Below, piece after piece: positions 15,792-24,642 of a stretch of DNA of 64,000 nucleotides. Numbering within the stretch: the stretch's first letter is position 1; the number at the start of each line of letters is the position of its first letter. Made by a program: the position numbers and the translations under genes. The stretch lies in contig CP129480.1 of NCBI GenBank assembly GCA_030583885.1, positions 930,001 through 994,000 of the forward strand. Reading direction: 5' to 3'. The DNA is from Anaerolineales bacterium (lineage in GTDB: Bacteria > Chloroflexota > Anaerolineae > Anaerolineales > Villigracilaceae). Under the pieces are notes generated by a model. That model was given only the letters and a program-made list of their open reading frames with translations, searched no databases and was not told the DNA's origin.

Positions 15792-17156
15792 TTAACCCTC
15801 CCTTTCCAAAACGGAGACGGAGACGTATGTCCCGGTCCCGGCATGGGAATGGATGGCGCCCCGCTTCGCATCCTTCACTTGAAGCCGGTCGTCGCGGAAA
15901 TGTTTTTGAATCGTCCCCTGCAACTGCCACACCGCAAAGACGCCCTGCATGAGTCCCGTCGCGCCGACAGGATGTCCGCAGGCGATCAGTCCGCCCGAGG
16001 GATTGACCGCACAGACGGGTTTGTCCTTCAACTTCAAGCCGTAGTCAATGTTCGGCAAAAACGCCCTGCCCGATTCCGCAAATGGACCGCCCTCCCCGTA
16101 GCGGCACAATCCCAAGTCTTCATACGTCTGGATTTCGCTTGAGGTATACGCATCGTGCAGTTCGACGAAATCCAATTCGTTCAACGGGTCTTGGATGCCC
16201 GCATGCTTCCACGCCATGTTGCCCGCCGTGCGTCCCGCGCGGAACGAATGGACTCCAGGATAACGCGTGCCGTGACCCCACAGTTTTTTGTAATACGTCT
16301 TCGTCTCATGCGATGACTTCTCCTGCTCGGTGGCGTAGTTCTCCATGAAGAAGTCATAATCCACATGCGGACGGTCCGCCATGCGCATCATGTCCGTGCC
16401 GCGCCCGATGCCCGTCACCTTCACGAGCGGACGCGTCACTTTCGCACCTGCGGCTTCGAGTTTTTTGAGTCCCTTCTCAGAACAGAGAATCACCGCCGCC
16501 GCGCCATCGGACATCACGCAGATGTCGAGCCGCGTCAGGGGCCACGCCACCATCGGCGCATTGCGAACATCGTTAATGGTGTAGCGGTTGCGCTTCTGCG
16601 AGTACGGATTGTGATGGGCATTGATGTGATTCTTCACGCTGACGTGCGCCAGCTGCTCGACGGTCGTGCCGAACTCCTTCATGTGCCGGGTCACCATCAT
16701 GGCGTAGTACCCCGAATAAAAACCTCCGACGGGATAATCGAACGACACGTCGGAGGCCAGGGCGATGAACTCGTTTCCCTTCCACGTTTCCACGTGGGAC
16801 ATGGTCTCGAAGCCGTATGCCACGCACACGTCCATGTGACCCGAAGCGACCGACTTCCACGCCTCCTGGAAGCACAATCCGCCCGTTGCGCCGCCGCCCT
16901 CCACGCGATGCCCCGGCTTGGGACACAGCCCAAGGTAGTCCTGTGCCATGATGCCGGCCATCAATTGTCGGGTGAAATGATCCGAGAAGTACGAGGCGAC
17001 GGAACCATCCACGGCGCGCGTGAACGTCGGAAAGTCCAATCCGATGTCGGCGATTGCATAGTCATATGCTTCTTTGATGATCGCCTGGAAGGTTTTGTCC
17101 GGTCTGGCTTTTGCAAACTTCGACACCCCGCCTGAGATCGCATACACTGGTCTCAT
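15792..17156 (-). CDS. Thiolase-like protein lacking the nucleophilic cysteine
   Basis: 454 residues, starting at the ATG at 17156 behind AAAGGAGG. It aligns by eye with SCP2/acetyl-CoA acetyltransferase-like thiolases: VEGGGATGGLCF near 85-96, FVELHDAYTSSEI, and NPSGGLIACGHPVGATG, so the ELHDA and CGHP motifs of the active site are kept. At the position of the acyl-accepting cysteine (VExxCATG) it has Gly89. It therefore cannot use the standard ping-pong thiolase mechanism. Thiolase-like aldolases of the steroid side-chain pathway (Ltp2 type) also lack this cysteine and require a DUF35 partner, and a DUF35 gene follows here. A retro-aldol or non-condensing role is a reasonable inference, not a demonstration. 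Confidence 0.8.
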   Translation of the reverse strand: MRPVYAISGGVSKFAKARPDKTFQAIIKEAYDYAIADIGLDFPTFTRAVDGSVASYFSDHFTRQLMAGIMAQDYLGLCPKPGHRVEGGGATGGLCFQEAWKSVASGHMDVCVAYGFETMSHVETWKGNEFIALASDVSFDYPVGGFYSGYYAMMVTRHMKEFGTTVEQLAHVSVKNHINAHHNPYSQKRNRYTINDVRNAPMVAWPLTRLDICVMSDGAAAVILCSEKGLKKLEAAGAKVTRPLVKVTGIGRGTDMMRMADRPHVDYDFFMENYATEQEKSSHETKTYYKKLWGHGTRYPGVHSFRAGRTAGNMAWKHAGIQDPLNELDFVELHDAYTSSEIQTYEDLGLCRYGEGGPFAESGRAFLPNIDYGLKLKDKPVCAVNPSGGLIACGHPVGATGLMQGVFAVWQLQGTIQKHFRDDRLQVKDAKRGAIHSHAGTGTYVSVSVLEREG

Positions 17157-17234
17157 CAGTCAACCTCCTTTGTTGAAGATACTTTATCTTTGCAGAAATC
17201 GCATCAAATTACAACTGACATTCATCATTGATTT

Positions 17235-17317
17235 TGTCATTGCGGGCGGAGTGGAGCGAAGCAATCTCCTGCAAACCAGCTTCGTTTGGGATTGCCTCCC
17301 GCAGGCTCGCAATGACA
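17235..17317. repeat. TGTCATTGCGGGC...GCTCGCAATGACA palindromic element
   Basis: TGTCATTGCGGGCGGAG at the left and GGCTCGCAATGACA at the right are inverted copies, with AGCAATCTC and GGGATTGCCTCC as a second inner pair. Elements of this type (TCATTGCGAGC...GCTCGCAATGA) are dispersed in many bacterial genomes. This one sits immediately upstream of the carboxyltransferase promoter. Confidence 0.8.
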
Positions 17318-17326
17318 TCCCATTTA

Positions 17327-17335
17327 TGCTACACT
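17327..17335 (+). promoter_or_regulatory. Extended -10 of the carboxyltransferase gene (leaderless-type)
   Basis: TGCTACACT fits an extended -10 and ends 6 nt before the ATG at 17342, with no Shine-Dalgarno site between, so the mRNA is probably leaderless. Confidence 0.5.
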
Positions 17336-17341
17336 CGGCGC

Positions 17342-18964
17342 ATGGACACCCTGGAAACATCCGTTTCTCCGAACGATCCACAATTCCTTGAAAACAAAAA
17401 ACACAACAACGGGCTCGCTCATACATTGCGTGAGCGCCTTGCGGAAGTGCGTCAGGGGGGCGGCGAGAAGTATCGCAAACGCCACGAAGAACAGGGTAAA
17501 CTCTTCGTCCGCGACCGTATCGAGCGCCTGCTCGACCCCGGTTCGCCGTTTCTCGAACTTTCCCCGCTCGCGGCGGTCGGTATGTACGACCTCGAAGCGC
17601 CGGGTGCGGGCATCGTCACGGGCATCGGACGCGTCAGCAACCGCGAGGTGCTCATCATCGCCAACGATGCCACGGTCAAGGGCGGCTCGTACTTTCCGCT
17701 GACCGTCAAAAAACACCTGCGCGCCCAGCAGATCGCCGAGGAAAACCACCTGCCCTGTCTCTACCTTGTGGATTCCGGCGGCGCAAATTTACCTTTTCAG
17801 GATGAAGTCTTTCCAGACGTCAATCATTTTGGGCGTATCTTCTACAATCAGGCGCGCATGTCCGCCAGGCGCATTCCGCAAATTGCCGCTGTCATGGGCA
17901 GCTGCACGGCGGGCGGTGCGTATGTCCCTGCCATGAGCGATGAGGCGGTCATCGTCAAAGGTGCAGGCACGATCTTCCTCGGCGGACCTCCGCTCGTCAA
18001 AGCCGCCACGGGGGAGGATGTCACTGCCGAGGAGCTTGGCGGCGCGGATGTCCATACGCGCAAATCTGGCGTGGCGGATCATTTCGCGGAAGATGACGAT
18101 CATGCCATCGAAATTTTACGCAGCATCGTGGAAACGTTGCCGCGGGGGCATGTGCATTCGCATCTTTCCGCGCTGGATGTTGCTCCCCCCGAAGAACCCT
18201 TGTACCACGCTGACGAATTGTACGGCGTCCTGCCGCGGGCATTCAAAGAGTCCTTCGATGTGCGTGAGATCATCGCCCGCATCGTGGACGGTTCCAAATT
18301 CCGCGAGTTCAAAGCGCGGTACGGCACGACCCTTGTCTGCGGGTTCGCCCGCATTCATGGATACCCCGTCGGGGTCATCGCCAATAACGGCGTGCTGTTC
18401 AGCGAGTCCGCGCTGAAAGGGACGCACTTCATCGAACTCTGCGACCAGCGCGGCATCCCCTTGATCTTCCTGCAAAACATCACCGGCTTCATGGTCGGCA
18501 AGGAATATGAAACGGGCGGCATCGCCAAGGACGGCGCGAAGATGGTCCATGCGGTTGCCACCACCCGCGTCCCCAAGTTGACGCTCGTCATCGGCGGCTC
18601 GTTCGGCGCAGGCAACTACGCCATGGCGGGCCGCGCCTACGGCTCGCGCTTCCTGTGGATGTGGCCCAACGCCCGCATCTCGGTCATGGGCGGGGAACAA
18701 GCCGCCAACGTCCTGCTCACCATCAAGCAGGATCAACTCGCCCGTGAAGGCAAGCCAGCCCTCAGCGCGGAGGAAGCGGAAGAATTCAAACGCCCGTTGT
18801 TGGAAAAGTACGAGCGCGAAGGCAGTCCCTATCATTCATCCGCTCGATTATGGGATGACGGTGTCATCGACCCGGTAGATACGAGACAAGTACTGGGGTT
18901 GGCACTGTCGGTTGTGTTGAATGCGCCTGTTGAAGAGCAGGGATTTGGTGTGTTTAGGATGTAG
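17342..18964 (+). CDS. mccB: Acyl-CoA carboxylase carboxyltransferase, 3-methylcrotonyl-CoA type
   Basis: The start is the ATG at 17342 (MDTLETS); in-frame codons further upstream lie in the repeat. The 540-residue length is standard for the beta subunit of methylcrotonyl-CoA carboxylase. Crotonase-fold motifs are seen in both halves: [20 protein letters not shown] forms the N-terminal oxyanion region and [20 protein letters not shown] the C-terminal one, with the MCC-type [18 protein letters not shown]. It transfers CO2 from carboxybiotin to an unsaturated branched acyl-CoA, probably 3-methylcrotonyl-CoA of leucine breakdown; geranyl-CoA or another acyl-CoA is an alternative. The matching biotin carboxylase and carrier are 8-12 kb downstream (26932-29567). 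Confidence 0.9.
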   Translation: MDTLETSVSPNDPQFLENKKHNNGLAHTLRERLAEVRQGGGEKYRKRHEEQGKLFVRDRIERLLDPGSPFLELSPLAAVGMYDLEAPGAGIVTGIGRVSNREVLIIANDATVKGGSYFPLTVKKHLRAQQIAEENHLPCLYLVDSGGANLPFQDEVFPDVNHFGRIFYNQARMSARRIPQIAAVMGSCTAGGAYVPAMSDEAVIVKGAGTIFLGGPPLVKAATGEDVTAEELGGADVHTRKSGVADHFAEDDDHAIEILRSIVETLPRGHVHSHLSALDVAPPEEPLYHADELYGVLPRAFKESFDVREIIARIVDGSKFREFKARYGTTLVCGFARIHGYPVGVIANNGVLFSESALKGTHFIELCDQRGIPLIFLQNITGFMVGKEYETGGIAKDGAKMVHAVATTRVPKLTLVIGGSFGAGNYAMAGRAYGSRFLWMWPNARISVMGGEQAANVLLTIKQDQLAREGKPALSAEEAEEFKRPLLEKYEREGSPYHSSARLWDDGVIDPVDTRQVLGLALSVVLNAPVEEQGFGVFRM

Positions 18965-19030
18965 AAAGTAGTGAGTAGAAAGTAGAAAGTAAAAAGTGGT
19001 GAGTGGAAAGTAGTGAGCGGAAAGTGAGGA
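18962..19030. repeat. GTAGAAAGTAGTGAG repeat, left arm of the S23-type element
   Basis: About eight degenerate units of GTAGAAAGTA / GTGGAAAGTAGTGAG follow the carboxyltransferase stop. The reverse-complement vocabulary (CCACTTTCTACTATCTACT) occurs at 19516-19550, on the other side of the pseudogene. Confidence 0.8.
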
Positions 19031-19034
19031 TGGT

Positions 19035-19513
19035 TTGAACTATCAGGAGTGGAAGAAGACCGTGCCGGAAGAGATTACCCAAGACCCGTTGTGGGGATTG
19101 GAAGTCTATCGGCTTGGTTTCTTCATCGCCGACATTACCTGGAATGATACAGAAGCCTTGTTCAAGAATCCATCCACCCGCAATGCCGCAGACCAGATTC
19201 GCCGTTCCCTTGACGGCATTAGCGCGAATATCGCCGAAGGATACTCCCGCTCCACAGGTAAGATCGCGCCCGCTACTTTGAATACGCTCTCGGCGAAGCC
19301 CGCGAAGCAAAAGACCGCCTCTACAAAGTCCGCCATGCCATTAAGCCTGAAGTGGTTTTACATCGTATGAATGTGCTAACCCAGATCGTAAAGATCCTCA
19401 ACTCATTTGTCCCAACCCAAAGGAAACGCGGCATCCGCGAGGAAAAAGCTTTCTACCTCACATTATCCAATTTTGAAAACGAAATTCTCCAATCACCAAT
19501 ACCCGAATCCTAA
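19035..19513 (+). pseudogene. Four-helix-bundle protein (23S rRNA intervening-sequence type), frameshifted
   Basis: A TTG start at 19035 after AGTGAGGA opens a reading frame with the family's hallmark residues: WGLEVYRLGFFIADITW, then NAADQIRRSLDGISANIAEG and YSRSTGK. At about 19260-19263 the frame breaks. Reading from GAT at 19262 restores the expected DRARYFEYALGEAREAKDRL and continues to a TAA at 19511-19513. The simplest explanation is loss of one base from an AAAGATC. In the unshifted frame translation continues as unrelated sequence to 19370. The gene lies between inverted repeats at 18962-19030 and 19516-19550. Sequencing error is possible. Confidence 0.8.
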
Positions 19514-19515
19514 AC

Positions 19516-19550
19516 CCACTTTCCACTTTCTACTATCTACTATCCACTTG
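19516..19550. repeat. Right arm of the S23-type element
   Basis: CCACTTTCCACTTTCTACTA followed by TCTACTATCCACTT is an imperfect reverse complement of the GTAGAAAGTAGTGAGTGGAAAG units at 18962-19030. Confidence 0.75.
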
Positions 19551-19552
19551 CC

Positions 19553-20032
19553 ATGTCCCACACCACTTCCTCCCCTCACCAGCTCCTCGCCCAACTGGCC
19601 GGCAACTGGCGCGGCACTTCCAAGCTCTGGCTTGAGCCTGATAAACTTGCCGATGAATCCTCTGTTGCGGGAACCATCCAGATCCTGCTGGATGGCCGCT
19701 TTGCGCTCCTGCTCTACCAAGCCTCCATCGAGGGCGAACCTCAACATGGCATGTTCACTTTTGGTTACAATACCATCACGGACCAATTTGAGGCCAGCTG
19801 GGTGGATTCGTTCCACAACAATACCGCCATTATGTTCTGCACAGGCGGCGGCACGGAGAAGGGATTTTCGCTCCTCGGAAGTTACACCGATCCCGGCGGC
19901 GGACCGGACTGGGGCTGGCGCACCGAAGTGGAACTTGTTGATAAAAATAATCTGGTTATTAAGGCGTACAATATCAATCCCGAAGGAAGCGAAGCCAAGG
20001 CGACTGAAATGACCCTGAGCCGCATGCAATAA
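19553..20032 (+). CDS. DUF1579-like protein
   Basis: The 159-residue protein opens with LLAQLAGNWRGTSKLWLEPD and continues as an alternation of short beta strands ending in ATEMTLSRM. This fits the calycin-like DUF1579 family (GxWxG near the N-terminus, repeated beta hairpins with Trp/Tyr). Function is unknown; such small beta barrels often bind hydrophobic ligands. The ATG at 19553 comes 3 nt after the repeat arm and has no clear Shine-Dalgarno sequence. The methyltransferase gene follows after 15 nt. Confidence 0.7.
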   Translation: MSHTTSSPHQLLAQLAGNWRGTSKLWLEPDKLADESSVAGTIQILLDGRFALLLYQASIEGEPQHGMFTFGYNTITDQFEASWVDSFHNNTAIMFCTGGGTEKGFSLLGSYTDPGGGPDWGWRTEVELVDKNNLVIKAYNINPEGSEAKATEMTLSRMQ

Positions 20033-20047
20033 GGAGCATGAATAAAA

Positions 20048-20821
20048 ATGACAACCCAAACCTATGAGTATCACGGATTGATGGTCAAATACTGGGACTT
20101 GCTGCGCGGCGACACATCCGATTGGGCTGACCGTTTTTTCTACCTTGATGTGATCAAAAAATATGGACAACCCGCCCTGGATGTCGGTTGTTCCAGCGGG
20201 CGGTTGCTCCTTGACTATCTTGCACAGGAAATCGATATCGACGGTGTGGACATTTCCCCGGAAATGATCGCCATGTGCGAATTGAACGCCAAACGGAAGA
20301 ATCTCACGCCGAATCTGTATGTCCAAAACATGGCGGAACTGAGCCTCCCGCGCAAGTACCGCACCATTCTGGTACCCTCCAGTTCCATTCAGTTATTGCT
20401 TAAGCCGGGCCAGGCCCTGCAGGCGATGAGACACTTTTACGACCATCTGGAATCGGGAGGGGCGCTGGCCTCGCCCTTCATGACGCTCTGGAGGCAGGGT
20501 GACCCACTGGATACTGGATTCGAACAGGAGGCTGTGCGCCCCGAGGATGGTGCAACCATCCGCAGGACAGGCTGGTCGCGTTTCGACCCCGAAACCAATA
20601 TGGAGGACACCCGCGATACCTGGGAGGTTATCAAGGATGGCGTGATGATCCAGTCCGAGGTGCATTCCCAATCTCCCGCCACGCTTTCCTACACCCAGGC
20701 TGAAGCGGTTGCCCTGTTCGAACAGGCGGGCTTCAAGGATATTCAAAGCTTCAGCGAATTCACGTTTACCCCCGTCAAACCGGAAGATACCCTCTTCACG
20801 GTCGTGGGGATCAAACCATGA
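20048..20821 (+). CDS. Class I SAM-dependent methyltransferase
   Basis: 257 residues with a Rossmann-type methyltransferase core. Motif I is ALDVGCSSGRLLLDY, the acidic end of strand beta2 is GVDISPEMI, and a post-I segment is NLYVQNMAELSLPRKY. The C-terminal half carries beta strands seen in small-molecule methyltransferases, ending in FTPVKPEDTLFTVVGIKP. AAGGAG at 20031-20036 is the likely ribosome-binding site. It overlaps the epimerase gene by 4 nt (ATGA), so the two are translationally coupled. Substrate unknown. Confidence 0.85.
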   Translation: MTTQTYEYHGLMVKYWDLLRGDTSDWADRFFYLDVIKKYGQPALDVGCSSGRLLLDYLAQEIDIDGVDISPEMIAMCELNAKRKNLTPNLYVQNMAELSLPRKYRTILVPSSSIQLLLKPGQALQAMRHFYDHLESGGALASPFMTLWRQGDPLDTGFEQEAVRPEDGATIRRTGWSRFDPETNMEDTRDTWEVIKDGVMIQSEVHSQSPATLSYTQAEAVALFEQAGFKDIQSFSEFTFTPVKPEDTLFTVVGIKP

Positions 20822-21819
20822 AGATCCTGGTCCTCGGCGGCGCGCGTTTTTTGGGGCGTCACCTTGTCAATTCTGCGCGGGTCCGCAGGCATGAGCTTAC
20901 ACTCTTTAATCGCGGACAGACGAACCCCGCCCTGTTTCAGAAGATTAAAAAAATTCGGGGAGACCGTGAAAAGGACCTCGACCAGTTATCGGGCCAGTGG
21001 GATGCGGTCATCGATACCTGCGGCTATGTCCCGCGTGTTGTGAAAATGTCCGCCGAGGCGTTGAAGGATAAAGTCGGGCGATATGTCTTTATCTCCAGCA
21101 TCTCCGTATATGCTGATTTGTCCAAAAACGGAATCAGGGAAAGCCATACGGTTGGCACGCTCGAAGATGAAACGGTGGAGGAAATCACGGACGAAACGTA
21201 TGGTCCGTTGAAGGCGCTATGTGAGCAGACTGTGCAGGATGTGTTTGGAATCAGCTCGTCGATCATCCGTCCCGGGCTTATCGTCGGTCCGCATGACCCG
21301 ACGGATCGGTTTACCTATTGGGTCTCGCGCATTGCGCGCGGCGGCGAGGTGCTCGCGCCGGACCGCCCCGATGCGCCGACGCAGATCATTGACGTCCGCG
21401 ATCTGGCTGACTTCATCATCCAATTGATCGAGCAGGATGTCTCCGGGGTGTTCCATGCGACGGGCGAGACGGTCTCTCTTGAAACGGTATTTCAGACCTG
21501 TAAAATGGTGAGCGGCAGTGATGCGAATTTCAAATGGGCTTCGGTTGATTTTCTGCATCAACACAAGGTTGCGCCTTGGAGCGACATGCCCGTCTGGCTT
21601 CCCGATACCGGGCAGTATGCAGGGTTCGCGCATGTGGATGTTTCCAAAGCTGTCAATGCGGGGCTGACATGGACGCCGCTGGCCGAAACCATCAAGGATA
21701 TCCTCGCATGGTCGTCCGAGCTTCCCGCCGATTATGAGATGAAAGCGGGCTTGAGCGATGCTCGTGAAAGGGAGTTGTTGGATTTGCTGAAGAAGGCCCA
21801 AGGAAGCAGGATTTTGTAA
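20818..21819 (+). CDS. NAD-dependent epimerase/dehydratase-like (extended/atypical SDR)
   Basis: 333 residues. The nucleotide-binding motif is GGARFLGRHL (residues 7-16) at the very N-terminus, the active-site strand is VFISSISVYAD, and YGPLK supplies the Tyr-x3-Lys pair. SSIIRPGLIVGPHDPTDRF is typical of this branch of epimerases. Enzymes of this type act on sugar nucleotides or isoprenoid/flavonoid-like substrates with NAD(P). It is translationally coupled to the methyltransferase upstream, so both may modify the same small molecule. Confidence 0.85.
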   Translation: MKILVLGGARFLGRHLVNSARVRRHELTLFNRGQTNPALFQKIKKIRGDREKDLDQLSGQWDAVIDTCGYVPRVVKMSAEALKDKVGRYVFISSISVYADLSKNGIRESHTVGTLEDETVEEITDETYGPLKALCEQTVQDVFGISSSIIRPGLIVGPHDPTDRFTYWVSRIARGGEVLAPDRPDAPTQIIDVRDLADFIIQLIEQDVSGVFHATGETVSLETVFQTCKMVSGSDANFKWASVDFLHQHKVAPWSDMPVWLPDTGQYAGFAHVDVSKAVNAGLTWTPLAETIKDILAWSSELPADYEMKAGLSDARERELLDLLKKAQGSRIL

Positions 21820-21957
21820 AGGGAAATTTACAACCGGTTTTTGTCTATACAATAGGAAGTGATTGTGAAAAGCTGTATTTGTATAGAGGTTGTAATTGAT
21901 TTTACAGGTCTGGTAGGGTACTATATTATTGTAGTAAAAGCATGGAATTGAGGAAAA

Positions 21958-22479
21958 ATGCAAACAGGCTCCCTGCCCAAATTCTGCCCGGTCTGTAAAC
22001 TGGCGAATGACAATCGTGCAGTTATATGTGAATTTTGCGGGGCAAGTTTTGTGGATTTGCACCTGGGGCGTGAAACCACCCGGAACATAACCAACCGGCG
22101 CACAACCGACCTGATCCATCAGGATTATGAACTTAAAACAGCGTACCACGGAATGGCGTTTTTTCTTCATGGCAAGACGGAACCGTTTGCCCTGCATGAT
22201 GATGATGTCATTTATGTAGGACGGCTGGAAGAGGCGGCAAAGGATACAATCGAAGTGTTTGTGGACCTTGCCCCGGTTGACGGTTTTGCCCAGGGTGTTT
22301 CCAGAAGACATGCGATGATCCAGAGGGTGGAGAACCGATATGAGATTATCGATTTGCACAGCAGTAATGGGACGTTCCTGAACGGAACCCGCCTTCTTCC
22401 GTCAAAACCCTATGAGTTGAAGAGCGGCGCTGTTGTTCAATTGGGTCGTTTGAAATTGATTTTAATTTTTACGTGGTAG
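21958..22479 (+). CDS. Zinc-ribbon plus FHA-domain protein
   Basis: 173 residues, with GAGGA before the ATG. The N-terminus contains a zinc ribbon CPVC...CEFCG (residues about 10-28). The C-terminal 100 residues form a forkhead-associated domain: VGR at the first strand, VSRRHAMIQ (the SxxH phosphothreonine-binding signature), and LHSSNGTFLNG. FHA domains bind phosphothreonine, and a Ser/Thr kinase is encoded two genes downstream, so this is a plausible reader of that kinase's marks. The upstream intergenic region (21820-21957) is AT-rich but I could not fix a promoter. Confidence 0.9.
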   Translation: MQTGSLPKFCPVCKLANDNRAVICEFCGASFVDLHLGRETTRNITNRRTTDLIHQDYELKTAYHGMAFFLHGKTEPFALHDDDVIYVGRLEEAAKDTIEVFVDLAPVDGFAQGVSRRHAMIQRVENRYEIIDLHSSNGTFLNGTRLLPSKPYELKSGAVVQLGRLKLILIFTW

Positions 22480-22503
22480 GCGAATCGCTGACAGGACGGA
22501 CGG

Positions 22504-24471
22504 ATGGATTCGGTGGAGCCCGGGCTTAACGAAGTAAACGACCTGCTGGATGCCGGCCAGTTAAGTGAGGCGCGGAAAATCCTGCATGACATCCTGCGCG
22601 CAGACCGCGGGAATCTGGACGCCTGGCTGTTATTCTGGAAACGCGGGCTCTCAAGCAGTAAAGAGGAACTGATCTGCCTCAAGAACATCCTGCGGATCGA
22701 CCCCAGCTACGATCCCGCCCGCCGGCGTTTGGATGAGCTCCGTTTACGGGGCGAAATACCCGGTTCCTCCGCGGGCCTGGCCGGCAATCGCCGGCAAAAG
22801 GGGAAAAAGAAACAGGGACAATCCTATGCCTCGCTCCTTTTGATCCTTCTATCCCTGCCCATCCTGTGCGCCGTTGTGTTTGGATTTGTATCGTATCAGG
22901 CGGGATACCTTGACACCATTCTATTTTCGACCAGCCTGACCGGGACAGCCGTGGCGGAAAGGAATGCCAGCTGCCAGGCATTGATTCAAAATGCGATCGA
23001 GGCCTCCGCCGGTTACTGTGATGAGCTCGGCTCGAACAAGGCCTGTTATGGACACAACACGCTCAAGGCCGACCTCGCGCCGGGTGCAGCGGACCGTTTT
23101 GCGGAAAACGGCGATATCGTGGATGTGCAAAAAATACAGCGCATCAGCGCCTCCCCGCTTATGCCCGACCGTGATGAATGGGGGATCGCCGTCTTCAAGG
23201 TCTTTGCCAATTTGCCGCGTTCATTGCCGGGCCAGACCATCACAATGGTGGTCTTTGGGAATACCACCCTCGATAACGAGAGCGGAAACCTTGAGTCCTT
23301 TTTCTTCTCGAGCGAACTCGGACAGATCCAATGCGAGAAGGCACCGCAGGACGGCATTATGATCTCGGTGCCGGACGGGGAGGGGGCTATCTTTATGGTC
23401 AATGGGGCCGAGCTCACGCTGATGGGGGATGCCACCATTACCGCGCAAAAGAACGGGAAGATGGTCGTAAACCTGTATGACGGGGCGGGCCGCATTATAT
23501 CGAATGGGCAGGAGACATATTTTGGGGCCGGCCAGCAGGTTTCGGTCCAGTTGGGAGGCGAAGACGGGACCGAGTCGATCAGCGCGCCGTCCGAGCCTGT
23601 ATCCATCTCCCAGGAGGACCTGGACACCGCCTGCCAGATGACCGGTCAATACTGCCAGGAAACTCAAATTGTCCCGGTCACCGGCAATCAAGCCCAGCAG
23701 CAGATCCAGGCGGGCCTCGGCATCACGCCGACCGCGACCAATAAGACCCCGCCGACATCGACTGCAAACCCGACGGTCACCCGCATCCCCGGATTGACTG
23801 GCACGCCCGTTGCCCAGACGCCTCTTGGGACGATCCTGGTGATCCCATCCTGGACCCCCACAAAGACATTAGCGCCTCCTCCAACTGCACTCCCCGGCGG
23901 AGGCGGTGGCGGACCCACAAGCACATTCACCCGCACCCCGACTCGCACCCCGACTCGCACTCCCACGCGCACCCCCACGCCGACGTTCACCTTTACACCA
24001 GCGGCCCCCACTTCCACATTCACGCCGACCTTCACTCTTACACCGACCTTCACATTCACACCGACGTTTACCTTTACGCCGACGGGCGGAGTGTGCGGCA
24101 ATGTGAGCGCCGGAGGCGTGACCAGCCCCAATACCAACGAGCTCCGGATGATGATCACCAATTCCAGCGGCGGTACGATCCGGATGGATTCGCTTTATGT
24201 GGAGTGGATCGACATCCCGGCAGACCAAAGAATAATCAAGGTCCAACTGGCTGGGGTGGATGTATTTAGTGGAAATGCAAATAATACTCCCTCCGAATTT
24301 TCCGACAGTCCTCCTGACACGTGGACCGGCTCGGAAACCAATCGCGACATTGCCGACGGCGCCACGATGGAATTGCTGCTTCAGTTTAATGAGGCATTTG
24401 CTGCGCCTCCGCCTGCGTATGTGCTGCGCCCGGAATTCAGTATTGGTTGTTACGTGGAAGGTTCGTACTAA
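22504..24471 (+). CDS. Membrane-anchored protein with FecR-like domain and Thr/Pro stalk
   Basis: 655 residues. Residues 1-80 are a TPR-like helical region. A single membrane segment spans about 107-131 after a Lys/Arg-rich stretch. Outside it lies a FecR-like beta domain (about 270-365: GAIFMVNGAELTLMGDATIT, then VVNLYDGAGRIISNGQETYF). A low-complexity Thr/Pro stalk spans about 405-530, and a C-terminal beta-rich domain follows with cysteines at the start (GGVCGNVSAG) and end (FSIGCYVEGSY). The arrangement suggests a protein held at the membrane with an extended extracellular arm. It lies between the FHA gene and the kinase gene and may be a sensor or substrate of that pair. Confidence 0.65.
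   Translation: MDSVEPGLNEVNDLLDAGQLSEARKILHDILRADRGNLDAWLLFWKRGLSSSKEELICLKNILRIDPSYDPARRRLDELRLRGEIPGSSAGLAGNRRQKGKKKQGQSYASLLLILLSLPILCAVVFGFVSYQAGYLDTILFSTSLTGTAVAERNASCQALIQNAIEASAGYCDELGSNKACYGHNTLKADLAPGAADRFAENGDIVDVQKIQRISASPLMPDRDEWGIAVFKVFANLPRSLPGQTITMVVFGNTTLDNESGNLESFFFSSELGQIQCEKAPQDGIMISVPDGEGAIFMVNGAELTLMGDATITAQKNGKMVVNLYDGAGRIISNGQETYFGAGQQVSVQLGGEDGTESISAPSEPVSISQEDLDTACQMTGQYCQETQIVPVTGNQAQQQIQAGLGITPTATNKTPPTSTANPTVTRIPGLTGTPVAQTPLGTILVIPSWTPTKTLAPPPTALPGGGGGGPTSTFTRTPTRTPTRTPTRTPTPTFTFTPAAPTSTFTPTFTLTPTFTFTPTFTFTPTGGVCGNVSAGGVTSPNTNELRMMITNSSGGTIRMDSLYVEWIDIPADQRIIKVQLAGVDVFSGNANNTPSEFSDSPPDTWTGSETNRDIADGATMELLLQFNEAFAAPPPAYVLRPEFSIGCYVEGSY
23911..24083 (+). repeat. In-frame Thr/Pro-coding tandem repeat
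   Basis: Tandem 12-nt (ACTCGCACCCCG) and 18-nt (ACATTCACACCGACCTTC) type units encode TRTPTRTP and TFTFTPTF runs in the stalk of the preceding protein. A GGCGGAGGCGGTGGCGG glycine run lies just before it. Such tracts expand and contract easily. Confidence 0.85.
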
Positions 24472-24505
24472 TATATACTCCCAGCCTCAATGATGTATTA
24501 ATTAA

Positions 24506-24532
24506 TTGACGCACTCTGTTTGGGGCTATAAT
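24506..24532 (+). promoter_or_regulatory. Promoter upstream of the Ser/Thr kinase
   Basis: TTGACG (506-511) and TATAAT (527-532) are both excellent but separated by only 15 nt. Transcription would start near 24539, leaving a leader of about 100 nt before the ATG at 24643. Confidence 0.5.
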
Positions 24533-24642
24533 TCATGGAGCGTCATTTTTTATGTGAAATACACGTGTTTCTAAAACCTCATTCCTTGATCTAATTCAAG
24601 CCATGAACTGTCTGTTTCCATTTCCAGTCATCCCCCTGCCAT

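Noticed and set aside
16365..17135. Long open frame on the plus strand opposite the thiolase-like gene
   Set aside because: It mirrors codon third-position bias of the real gene, has a His/Arg-rich composition without any domain, and no ribosome-binding site.
17228..17341. N-terminal extension of the carboxyltransferase
   Set aside because: The in-frame extension translates the palindromic repeat and the promoter; the family N-terminus begins at 17342.
24535..24594. 19-codon frame after the kinase promoter
   Set aside because: Its ATG is 2 nt after the -10 box, so it would lie upstream of the transcription start.
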